Below are positions 15,987 to 24,058 of a DNA stretch of 52,662 bases, piece after piece. A model generated the notes under the pieces. It was not told the origin of the DNA. It saw only the letters and a program-made list of their open reading frames with translations, and ran no database searches. This DNA is from SIG672 sp045605765 (GTDB lineage Bacteria > Bacillota > Clostridia > Oscillospirales > CAG-272). The position numbers and the translations under genes were made by a program. Every line of letters begins with the position of its first letter. Position 1 is the stretch's first letter. Where the stretch lies: NCBI GenBank assembly GCA_045605765.1, contig JAZUQQ010000008.1:1-52662 (forward strand), written 5' to 3'.

Positions 15987-17795
15987 ATGAACGAAAAACA
16001 GCAAAGAACAAGAAATTTTTCCATAATCGCTCATATCGACCATGGAAAATCAACGCTCGCTGACCGTTTGCTCGAAGCAACTCGCACGGTATCCGAGCGC
16101 GAAATGGAATCGCGTATGCTTGACAATATGGATCTCGAAAGAGAACGCGGAATTACGATAAAAGCGCGCGCCGTTAAGCTATGCTACACAGCATCGGACG
16201 GAGAGACTTACGATCTCAATCTGATTGATACTCCCGGTCACGTTGACTTCAATTATGAGGTATCGCGTTCTCTCAACGCCTGCGAGGGTGCTCTGCTCGT
16301 CATTGACGCAACTCAGGGCATTGAGGCTCAGACTCTTGCAAACGCATATCTTGCAGATGAAAACGGACTTGAAATCATTCCGGTAATAAACAAAATAGAC
16401 CTTCCGTCCGCTGACGTTGAACGCGTACGTGGGGAAATTGAGGATATCATCGGTATTCCTGCCGATGAAGCACCTGCCGTTTCAGCCAAAACAGGTCAGA
16501 ACATCACCGATGTTCTCGAAGCAATAGTAAAAAAAGTCCCCGCACCCAAAGGTGATGCAGACGCTCCTCTTTCCTGCCTTATATTCGACTCATACTACGA
16601 CTCCTACCTCGGTGTCGTCGTATATATCAGAGTTATGAACGGCAGACTGCGTGCAGGAGAAAAAATCAAAATGATGCATACGCTTGCTGAGTTTGAGGTC
16701 GTTGATGTAGGAACGCTGACCCCCTTCGGTCTCAAAAAAGAGGATATTCTTGAAGCAGGTCAGGTCGGTTATTTCACAGCGAGCATAAAAAACGTATCAG
16801 ACACGAGAGTGGGAGACACGATCACTCACGTAGAGCGTCCCGTATCCAAGCCTTTGGAAGGCTTCAAACAGGCTCTACCGATGGTATTTTCGGGCATTTA
16901 TCCCGCTGACGGATCAAAATACGGTGATCTGCGCGATGCCCTTGAAAAATTAAAACTTAACGATGCAGCACTCAGTTATGAGCCTGAGACCTCTGCTGCT
17001 CTCGGCTTTGGTTTCAGATGCGGATTTCTCGGACTTCTTCATATGGAGATAATCCAAGAAAGAATTGAGCGCGAGTTCAATCTCGACATAATCACGACCG
17101 CGCCGAGCGTTATCTACAAGATAACAAAGCGCGGCGGCGAAGTAATTTACATTGACAACCCCTCGAATTATCCCTCTGCCGACGAGATCGAGATTGCGGA
17201 AGAACCCGTAATCAAGGCAAGCATAATAACGCCGACCGAATACGTGGGTGCGATAATGGATCTCTGTCAGGACAGACGTGGCACATTCAACGATATGAAA
17301 TATCTTGATGAAAAGCGAGCAGAGCTCTTTTACGAGCTTCCGCTAAACGAGGTCATTTACGACTTTTTCGATGCTCTCAAAAGCCGAAGCAAGGGATATG
17401 CTTCTCTTGATTACGAAATGGACGGATATCGCCCAAGCAAGCTTGTCAAGCTCGATATTCTTTTGAACGGTGATGTAGTTGACGCGCTCTCGTTCATCGT
17501 TCACGATTCGAAAGCTTATACTCGCGGCAGAAAGATTGCCGAAAAGCTCAAGGAGAATATTCCGCGTCACCTTTTCGAAATACCGATACAGGCGGCGATC
17601 GGCGGACGAATTATCGCGCGAGAGACAGTAAAAGCGCTCCGTAAGGACGTGCTTGCAAAATGCTACGGCGGTGACATTACCCGTAAAAAGAAACTTCTTG
17701 AAAAGCAAAAAGAGGGTAAAAAGAAGATGCGTATGCTCGGTAGCGTAGAGGTAACGCCCGAAGCGTTTATGGCAGTTCTTAAACTCGACGAATAA
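15987..17795 (+). CDS. lepA: Elongation factor 4 (LepA)
   Basis: A 602-aa translational GTPase. G1 is AHIDHGKST, G2 includes RERGITIKA, G3 is DTPGHVDF, G4 is NKID and G5 is SAKTG. The LepA-specific C-terminal domain is intact and ends with SVEVTPEAFMAVLKLDE. It back-translocates or remodels ribosomes under stress. It follows prkC by 30 nt and precedes hemW, the usual lepA-hemW neighbourhood of Firmicutes. Confidence 0.98.
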   Translation: MNEKQQRTRNFSIIAHIDHGKSTLADRLLEATRTVSEREMESRMLDNMDLERERGITIKARAVKLCYTASDGETYDLNLIDTPGHVDFNYEVSRSLNACEGALLVIDATQGIEAQTLANAYLADENGLEIIPVINKIDLPSADVERVRGEIEDIIGIPADEAPAVSAKTGQNITDVLEAIVKKVPAPKGDADAPLSCLIFDSYYDSYLGVVVYIRVMNGRLRAGEKIKMMHTLAEFEVVDVGTLTPFGLKKEDILEAGQVGYFTASIKNVSDTRVGDTITHVERPVSKPLEGFKQALPMVFSGIYPADGSKYGDLRDALEKLKLNDAALSYEPETSAALGFGFRCGFLGLLHMEIIQERIEREFNLDIITTAPSVIYKITKRGGEVIYIDNPSNYPSADEIEIAEEPVIKASIITPTEYVGAIMDLCQDRRGTFNDMKYLDEKRAELFYELPLNEVIYDFFDALKSRSKGYASLDYEMDGYRPSKLVKLDILLNGDVVDALSFIVHDSKAYTRGRKIAEKLKENIPRHLFEIPIQAAIGGRIIARETVKALRKDVLAKCYGGDITRKKKLLEKQKEGKKKMRMLGSVEVTPEAFMAVLKLDE

Positions 17796-17802
17796 TTTTT
17801 TA

Positions 17803-17831
17803 TCAGGAAACTTTTATAAAAAGTTTCCTGA
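17803..17831 (+). repeat. Palindrome with AAACTTTT core between lepA and hemW
   Basis: TCAGGAAACTTTT (17803-17815) is mirrored at 17819-17831. It could attenuate readthrough into hemW, whose ribosome site follows directly. It resembles the palindromes at 1252 and 3819. Confidence 0.6.
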
Positions 17832-17853
17832 AATCATATAAGGAGATAACATC

Positions 17854-18975
17854 GTGAAAGAGCGCGGACTTTACATTCATATTCCCTTTTGTGCATCAAA
17901 ATGCGCGTACTGTGATTTTTATTCTCTACCTATCCACGCACTTCACAATGATTACGTGGACGCGCTTTGCAGTAGTGCGTATCTTATGTCCAAAAAATTC
18001 AAAGAAACTCTATTTACAAGCGTTTATCTGGGAGGCGGAACTCCGTCAATACTATCGGCAGAACTTTTGAAAAAGCTTCTCCTTTACATAAAAGAAAGCT
18101 TCTCTATCGCAAATGACGCCGAATTCACAATAGAAGCAAATCCCGCAACACTAACCCACGAAAAGCTTTCCGTCATAACAAACGGAGGTATCAACAGACT
18201 GAGTCTCGGCTGTCAGAGTGCTGTCGACAATGAACTAAAAAAGCTTTGCCGCCTTCATAATTTTGAAGAGTTTAGCAAAAGCTTCCTGATGGCAAGGGAA
18301 CATGGTATAAATAATATCAGTGTCGACCTTATGTACGGTATCCCTCATCAGACTCTCGCTTCTCTTCTCTACTCAATAGACGCAGTTGCCTATCTTTCTC
18401 CCGATCATATTTCACTTTACGGGCTGCGCGTTGAGCCCGATACTCCATTTGGCAGAAACAGCGAGCTTATTCTGCCAAGCGACGATCTGCAATGCGAAAT
18501 GTACGAAAAGGCGGTAGAAAGACTTGACCTTCTCGGATACAAAAGATACGAGATCAGTAATTTTGCCAAAAACGGTCATTTTTCAAGACACAATATGAGA
18601 TATTGGCAGTGCGGCGAATATCTCGGTCTCGGTGCCGCCGCGCACTCATATATCGACGGTGAAAGATACTCATATCCGCGTGATGCAAAGCTTTATATAG
18701 ACTCTCTGAAAAACGGAAAAATACCCTCTCCTTGCGATGCTACGAAGCTCTCGTGCGAAGACAAACTTAGCGAATATATAATGCTTTCCCTGCGCCTCGA
18801 AAAAGGGCTTTCGCTTGAAAATCTTAAAAATCTTTTCGGTGAAAAGTCGGTCGGTGAGCTTATAAAGAACTCATTACCCTACGTTCCAAAATTTATGAAA
18901 CTTGAAGCAGACACACTTCGCTTTACGACTAAGGGATTTCTCGTATCAAACACTATTCTTTCGACACTTATATAA
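17854..18975 (+). CDS. hemW: Radical-SAM heme chaperone HemW
   Basis: A 373-aa radical-SAM protein related to HemN. The cluster motif is PFCASKCAYCDFYS (C13, C17, C20), in the HemW form without HemN's extra Cys. VYLGGGTPS and SLGCQS are family motifs. HemW binds heme and is thought to transfer it, rather than oxidise coproporphyrinogen. It uses a GTG start with AAGGAG upstream. It ends the plus-strand run, closed by a strong terminator. Confidence 0.94.
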   Translation: MKERGLYIHIPFCASKCAYCDFYSLPIHALHNDYVDALCSSAYLMSKKFKETLFTSVYLGGGTPSILSAELLKKLLLYIKESFSIANDAEFTIEANPATLTHEKLSVITNGGINRLSLGCQSAVDNELKKLCRLHNFEEFSKSFLMAREHGINNISVDLMYGIPHQTLASLLYSIDAVAYLSPDHISLYGLRVEPDTPFGRNSELILPSDDLQCEMYEKAVERLDLLGYKRYEISNFAKNGHFSRHNMRYWQCGEYLGLGAAAHSYIDGERYSYPRDAKLYIDSLKNGKIPSPCDATKLSCEDKLSEYIMLSLRLEKGLSLENLKNLFGEKSVGELIKNSLPYVPKFMKLEADTLRFTTKGFLVSNTILSTLI

Positions 18976-19010
18976 AAGCGCTTTGGTAAAACCAAAGCGC
19001 TTTTATTTTT
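18974..19010 (+). terminator. Strong intrinsic terminator after hemW
   Basis: AAAAGCGCTTTGGT (18974-18987) pairs with its complement (18991-19004) and is followed by TTTTATTTTT. The stem marks the left border of the accessory island. Confidence 0.93.
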
Positions 19011-19022
19011 ATCAAAATTTCC

Positions 19023-19057
19023 TTCTATGGTAGTCATATTTTTATTCTACCATAGGA
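19023..19057 (-). terminator. Hairpin downstream of the GRE1/GRE2 operon
   Basis: CTATGGTAG (19025-19033) pairs with CTACCATAG (19047-19055), with one mismatched flanking pair. It lies about 60 nt after the minus-strand activase and is followed by a modest T-rich stretch. Confidence 0.55.
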
Positions 19058-19118
19058 GAGTGTTTTTTCAATTGTCCGTTTTTAAAGGTTCGGTTCACAA
19101 ATTGATACCTTGTGTTTT

Positions 19119-19937
19119 TCAATAAACGATTTTTTGCGTACGTTTTCTTATAATATCCCTTGCGTTTTCCGTTTCCTCTTCCGTCGGCAGACGTTTCGGC
19201 AGAGTGTTTTCCATACCGAGCGCGTCATATTTTGAACCCGCGTAGTTGTGGTATGCAAGAACTCTTATCTTCGTTATGTTTTTCAAGCCCGAAAGAAACT
19301 CCGCAATCTTCTCGACTTCCCCATCATTATATTCGGGAACGTATGGATATCTTATCTCGATCTTACAGCCGAGAGAGTCGAGATATTTGAGATTTTCGAG
19401 AATTATCTCGTTCGGCTGTCCCGTACATTTTTCATGAATGTCGCTGTCTATTGCTTTTAAATCGTAAAGGAAAATATCGGTATATGGGATCACCTTATCT
19501 AGCACTGATTTTGACACAAACCCGCAGGTATCTACTGCGGTACCGATACCGTTTTCTTTGAGCTTTTTAAGAAGCTCGGCACAGAAATCAGCTTGCATAA
19601 GACATTCTCCGCCCGAGAGAGTCACTCCGCCGTCCGAACTTTCATAAAAGTCTTTATCTTCAAGGAGTTTGGGAAGAAGCTCTTCTACGGTAGTTTCCCT
19701 TCCGTATATAACGCGCGCCTCTCCAAGACATTTTGAGACGTCAAAATTTTTCTTTTGACATTCTCCGCAAGAGATGCACTTGTGCGCATAGATAGCTGTC
19801 TGAATCTCGGGAGATATTCCCTCGGGATTGTGACACCACACACATTTAAGTGGACAGCCCTTGAAAAAAACGGTGGTCCTTATTCCGTCTCCGTCGTGGA
19901 CAGCAAAACGTTTTATTTCAAATATCGTCGCTTTCAT
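19119..19937 (-). CDS. Glycyl-radical enzyme activase A, single extra cluster
   Basis: A PflA-family radical-SAM activase (272 aa) that would install the glycyl radical on its partner GRE. The radical-SAM motif is GCPLKCVWCHNP (C28, C32, C35), and the Gly-rich SGGE motif follows in GGVTLSGGECLMQ. Between them only four further cysteines are seen (C54, C57, C60, C70: CxxCxxC-x9-C), enough for one extra [4Fe-4S] cluster, where most GRE activases carry eight. It overlaps the transporter gene by 4 nt (ATGA) and is last in the operon GRE2-SMP30-GRE1-DMT-activase, so it probably serves both GRE1 and GRE2. It is nearly identical at its N-terminus to the decayed activase beside GRE4. Confidence 0.93.
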   Translation of the reverse strand: MKATIFEIKRFAVHDGDGIRTTVFFKGCPLKCVWCHNPEGISPEIQTAIYAHKCISCGECQKKNFDVSKCLGEARVIYGRETTVEELLPKLLEDKDFYESSDGGVTLSGGECLMQADFCAELLKKLKENGIGTAVDTCGFVSKSVLDKVIPYTDIFLYDLKAIDSDIHEKCTGQPNEIILENLKYLDSLGCKIEIRYPYVPEYNDGEVEKIAEFLSGLKNITKIRVLAYHNYAGSKYDALGMENTLPKRLPTEEETENARDIIRKRTQKIVY

Positions 19938-20860
19938 TCAGAAGTTCCTCCTTTCGCCTTCGAATTATCAATAACAATGGCAGTAAAAATAATGATCAGT
20001 GCCAGTAAATAATTGACTTTGAATATATTTTCTCCCAAAAAGAATCCCGAGAGAACAACGGCGAAAAGAGGCTCGGTAAATTTTATGAGCGACAGCTTGG
20101 AAAGAGAATTATATTTAATAAGCACGTTCCAAAGCGAATACGCCGTGATCGAGGATATACATATATAAGAGAATACGGCAAGTGATTTCACATCAAAATA
20201 TTCTATCCTTCCGCCAAGGAGCATTCCCGCCAAACACATTAAAATGCCGCCTGAAAGCTGAGAATACGCCACGAGAGTAAGCGGAGGCGTGTTTTCTACT
20301 GCTTTTTTCGTTATTACGGTGCTCGCCACCGAGCAAAGAGATGCTACTATAAGAAGGGCGTCTCCTGCGGTAAAGGTGAACGCTCCGCCGTCCATACTCG
20401 TCACGATGATGCCTAAAAATCCAAGACATCCGCACGCAAGCTTTTTAAGTGAAAATTTGTCGTTTTTGATGAAAAGGAAGGAAAAGCAACTGAGAAACAG
20501 GAATCCAACCTGCTTTATGATCGCGCTTTTCGATCCTTCACCTATCGACAGAGCAAGATATGTAAATGCGTAGTGAAGAATTATACCCGTTAGCGCGGTA
20601 GCGCCGATAGGGACTACGTCACGGCGTGTCGGAAAAAGCAGCTTCTTTTCCGCCGCTGAGAAAAGAGCTATCATAATGATACCGCTGACGGTAAAACGTA
20701 TGCCCGCGAAAAGAATGATCGAGGGTATGTCACTGCCGTCAATATGAAAAGCTGAGTATCCTATTTTAACAAAGGGGAAAAGAGATCCCCAGAGAGCGCA
20801 GGTCAGCAAAGCAAAAAGCACGCTGAGAAGTGGATGTGAAAATATTTTTTTAATGTTCAT
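19934..20860 (-). CDS. EamA/DMT family transporter
   Basis: A 308-aa membrane protein with about ten hydrophobic segments in two EamA halves (for example FAGIRFTVSGIIMIALF, FTEPLFAVVLSGFFLGE). DMT transporters export or import small metabolites. Placed between GRE1 and activase A, it likely moves the substrate or product of the GRE pathway. It starts 58 nt after the GRE1 stop and its stop overlaps the activase start. Confidence 0.87.
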   Translation of the reverse strand: MNIKKIFSHPLLSVLFALLTCALWGSLFPFVKIGYSAFHIDGSDIPSIILFAGIRFTVSGIIMIALFSAAEKKLLFPTRRDVVPIGATALTGIILHYAFTYLALSIGEGSKSAIIKQVGFLFLSCFSFLFIKNDKFSLKKLACGCLGFLGIIVTSMDGGAFTFTAGDALLIVASLCSVASTVITKKAVENTPPLTLVAYSQLSGGILMCLAGMLLGGRIEYFDVKSLAVFSYICISSITAYSLWNVLIKYNSLSKLSLIKFTEPLFAVVLSGFFLGENIFKVNYLLALIIIFTAIVIDNSKAKGGTSE

Positions 20861-20918
20861 ACCTATACAGACTTTCTATTTGTATTTTTGAGTTTATATT
20901 TTGTTCAAAGCAAAGCGG

Positions 20919-23165
20919 CTATATACCGGCGCCAACAGATTCTTTATGCTCGCATTCGCGTATAAACGCGTCCTGCATAACCTTTTCAAGATCGACGAAA
21001 TACACGTTCCAGCCGCAGACACGTATTTGGAGATTGCGGTATTTATCGGGTTCTATTTGCGCCGCTTTCAGTGTTTCGGAAGAAAAAACGTTAAATTGAA
21101 GCGAATGACCGCCTTTTTTGAAGTACGTTCTCACAAGTCCCGCAAAAGCTTCCAGCCCATCGTCACCGCTGACTGCCGTGGGATGAAGTACGAGATCAAG
21201 CATTGCGGAGTGCGGGAAATTTGTAAAATCCATTTTTCCCATCGAGTTAAGGAGTGTAGTGATACCTCCTCTGTCCATTCCGATAACGGGAGAAAGATTT
21301 TTCGACAGCGGCTCACCCGCGCATCTTCCGTCGGGAGTTGCACACATAAGCGCTCCGAAACGCAGGTTTTTATCTATTGAAAGTATTCCGAGCTTCCAGA
21401 TCGAACCCCTGCCGTTCGGTCGTCCGTTGGTGTTCTTTGCAAAGAAATCGGCAAGCTTTACCATAAATTCATCAGCAACAGAAGATCCGTTTCCGTATTT
21501 ATCCTTATCGTGAAGTATTCTTTTACGAAGCTCTTCTCCACCCTTCCAATCATCTTTAAGAAGTTGTACAAATTCAGAAAGTGTAAGTTCTTTTTTGTCA
21601 AAAACATACTTTTTAATAGCACAAAGCGAGTCTACAAGTGTAGCAAGTCCGCAGACACAGTAGATCGTATTATTATACTTCATTCCTTTGGCATAGCCGT
21701 CAACGGCGCGTTCAAGGGAATCTGTCATCGTTCCCGAATACAGATTGGAGGGTGAGATCTCAGCAAGATAATTTTCCCAATTTTCAATAACACCCATTGC
21801 TCTGTTTTGAATATATAGCCACTGCTTCTCATACGCGGCGTAAAATTCCTCGAAGGTAGCAAAGCTTTCGCCGAGTCTTAAACCGACGGTCTCTCCCGTA
21901 CTGAGGCAGACACCGTTGGTCATGGTATATTCGAGTATTTTGGGAAGTGATACGCGAATGGGCACAGTCTTTACTTCGTGATTTCTTACCGCATAGTCCC
22001 AGCAACCCGACATAAGATACGTGCGTGCTTCCTCCTCGGTAACTCCGACCTTAATAAGCGATGCTTCGGCGACCTCGTGATTTATAATGGAAATACTCGA
22101 ATTTCCTTTTCTTATGGAATCAAGTACAGAGCAAAGAAAGGCGTGCGGTGTATTTTGGCTGATTATGACTTGAAGCTTGGGATTTGGTGCAGAAAGCGCA
22201 TCATAAGCTTCAAGCGCCAAATATGAAAGCTCGTTAACAACACAGTTTCCGTCCTTATCAACTCCTCCGAGATACATAGGCTGCTGATAATGCGTACGGA
22301 GAGCGTAAAAGCCATTCATAAAGTAGGTAAGCATCTCACGAATATCGTCGTTTGTAAAACGCTTTTCTTCGATATCCTTTTTATAAAAGCCGTAATACAA
22401 ACGATCAAGTGCCCCCATTGTACGCACGCGAATTCCGTCAAGCTGCTCCTGGGCGTACCAATACATCCACGCGAGAAGAAGTGCTTCGTAAGTGTTTGAC
22501 GGAGGAGAGGATATGAGATGCGCTATCGCATTTTTCATAACAACGAGCCTCGGCTCGCTGCGTCCGTCCAAGGCACATACGTATCTTTCAAGCAAGCGAA
22601 TAAGCGCGGTAAAGCTTATCTCGATACCGTCGAAATAAGCTCTTTTTTCATCGCTCAGCGGCTCGTGCCCTTTTCTGTACTTCCTTGCCCTTTCACGCAT
22701 TCCGCTTATGCCGAGAGAAAATATATCCTCCCAGCACGGAGTAGAATGATTATAGTCAATATACAGTTCATTAAACAGATAGTTTTTAGTATATCGCACA
22801 AAATGCTCGTTCTCAGGAAGATTCAGTTTTCCGTCGATCTCCTTCATCCACTTTTGTTTAAGTTCAAGGAGCGGACGGTCGTAGCGGCATCCCACGTCGG
22901 TAATAGGGTCAAGCTTTGCACCCTCAACAGCGATACCGAACCAATCGTTTGGGTTTATATATATCGGAGCATTCTCTGTCAAATAGGCAAAACATTTCGC
23001 CTTTACCACAGGGTGCGGCTCGCCTTCAAGCCGCTGTGCAAATTCAAGCACGTTTTTCTTTAAAAGATCGTATCTTTCGAATGCTTCCTTTGTTCGCCAA
23101 GCAGTTACGTATTGATTTGCCAAAGCAATTCTGTCGCTCTCGTAAGTGTTTTTGATCAAGTACAT
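20919..23165 (-). CDS. Glycyl radical enzyme 1 (pyruvate formate-lyase-like), CxD variant
   Basis: A 748-aa GRE. The thiyl-radical cysteine is C388 in SGCWDYA; in most dehydratase-type GREs this loop reads GCVEP with a Glu two residues after Cys, here Asp390. The glycyl-radical loop is RVCGWNVYF with Gly718 near the C-terminus. DYNHSTPCWEDIF (about 138-149) matches the family's (P)DY.H segment. It groups with GRE2 and GRE4 by the shared ends (GLEAF...YFKKGG, LQIRVCGWN). It lies after the SMP-30 gene and before the transporter. The reaction cannot be read from sequence; dehydration or C-C/C-X cleavage of a polyol- or sugar-like compound is the family expectation. Confidence 0.9.
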   Translation of the reverse strand: MYLIKNTYESDRIALANQYVTAWRTKEAFERYDLLKKNVLEFAQRLEGEPHPVVKAKCFAYLTENAPIYINPNDWFGIAVEGAKLDPITDVGCRYDRPLLELKQKWMKEIDGKLNLPENEHFVRYTKNYLFNELYIDYNHSTPCWEDIFSLGISGMRERARKYRKGHEPLSDEKRAYFDGIEISFTALIRLLERYVCALDGRSEPRLVVMKNAIAHLISSPPSNTYEALLLAWMYWYAQEQLDGIRVRTMGALDRLYYGFYKKDIEEKRFTNDDIREMLTYFMNGFYALRTHYQQPMYLGGVDKDGNCVVNELSYLALEAYDALSAPNPKLQVIISQNTPHAFLCSVLDSIRKGNSSISIINHEVAEASLIKVGVTEEEARTYLMSGCWDYAVRNHEVKTVPIRVSLPKILEYTMTNGVCLSTGETVGLRLGESFATFEEFYAAYEKQWLYIQNRAMGVIENWENYLAEISPSNLYSGTMTDSLERAVDGYAKGMKYNNTIYCVCGLATLVDSLCAIKKYVFDKKELTLSEFVQLLKDDWKGGEELRKRILHDKDKYGNGSSVADEFMVKLADFFAKNTNGRPNGRGSIWKLGILSIDKNLRFGALMCATPDGRCAGEPLSKNLSPVIGMDRGGITTLLNSMGKMDFTNFPHSAMLDLVLHPTAVSGDDGLEAFAGLVRTYFKKGGHSLQFNVFSSETLKAAQIEPDKYRNLQIRVCGWNVYFVDLEKVMQDAFIRECEHKESVGAGI

Positions 23166-23215
23166 AATATTATCCTTTCCCTAGTAAATATTTATAATTT
23201 TAATCTTGTTTATTT

Positions 23216-24058
23216 TTATCCGAACAAATACGGTTTGCGGCCTTTTGCACCCACATTTGTTTTAAAGGTCATACCTGCGAGCGGATCTTTTTCCGTATCT
23301 GCGCCGTAGCTTGCGCTGACGATGACAAGCTCATCCATATTCTCGCCCGCAAAGCCACAGCTTGCCGGTCTTTTCACAGGAAGCTCAATAGAGCTTTCCA
23401 CTTCCATCGTCTCGGTATCGATCACGGCAATGCGTGATTTACCCCAACAGGCGGCGTAAATTCGGTTATCCCTACCCATGGTAAAGCCGTCCACTCCGCG
23501 AACTTCGACCTGTCTGCCTGTAAAACGTATATTTCCGCCTTCTTTGTCAAAATCATATTCCCTTATCGTATGCGTGTCGCTGTCCGTATGGTAAAAGCGT
23601 GTCTCGTCCATCGACCAATCCATGCCATTTGACAGTATCAGACCGTCGAGCAAGACCTTGACGCTTCCGTCTTTATCAATACGGCAGAGCTTTCCGTCGA
23701 TATCGTTTGACAGACCGAGCCTTTTCGTGCTTTGGGTTCCAACGTAAATCCGTCCGTCTGGACCCACTTTCATATCGTTACAATATTTAAGATCATACAC
23801 CTTTGGATCGTAAATCGGGGTAAGAGAACCGTTATCGCACAAAAACACTCCGTCTTTACGCGAAAGTATCGGTCTGTAAAGGGCATCAAAAGCGACGGCA
23901 GAAGCAGGACCTGACGGGGTGACGTTCAAATCGCCCGTGACAAGATCGAGCGTACACAGCTCACCACCCATAGCATTCATAAAATAGAGAAGCTTCTCTT
24001 TTTTATTCCATATTGGTCCTTCGCCTATAATACATCTCTTGCTACAAATGAGTTCCAT
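23216..24058 (-). CDS. SMP-30/gluconolactonase-like lactonase
   Basis: A 280-aa beta-propeller of the SMP-30/regucalcin family. Predicted metal ligands are in place: Glu13 (IIGEGPIW), Asn144 (LSNGMDWS) and Asp190 (VDGFTMG), plus the substrate Asn94 (YCNDMKV). These enzymes hydrolyse aldonolactones such as those made by sugar dehydrogenases. Its ATG overlaps the GRE2 stop by one base (TAATG), so the two are translationally coupled. The pairing suggests that a sugar acid or lactone enters the GRE pathway. Confidence 0.9.
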   Translation of the reverse strand: MELICSKRCIIGEGPIWNKKEKLLYFMNAMGGELCTLDLVTGDLNVTPSGPASAVAFDALYRPILSRKDGVFLCDNGSLTPIYDPKVYDLKYCNDMKVGPDGRIYVGTQSTKRLGLSNDIDGKLCRIDKDGSVKVLLDGLILSNGMDWSMDETRFYHTDSDTHTIREYDFDKEGGNIRFTGRQVEVRGVDGFTMGRDNRIYAACWGKSRIAVIDTETMEVESSIELPVKRPASCGFAGENMDELVIVSASYGADTEKDPLAGMTFKTNVGAKGRKPYLFG

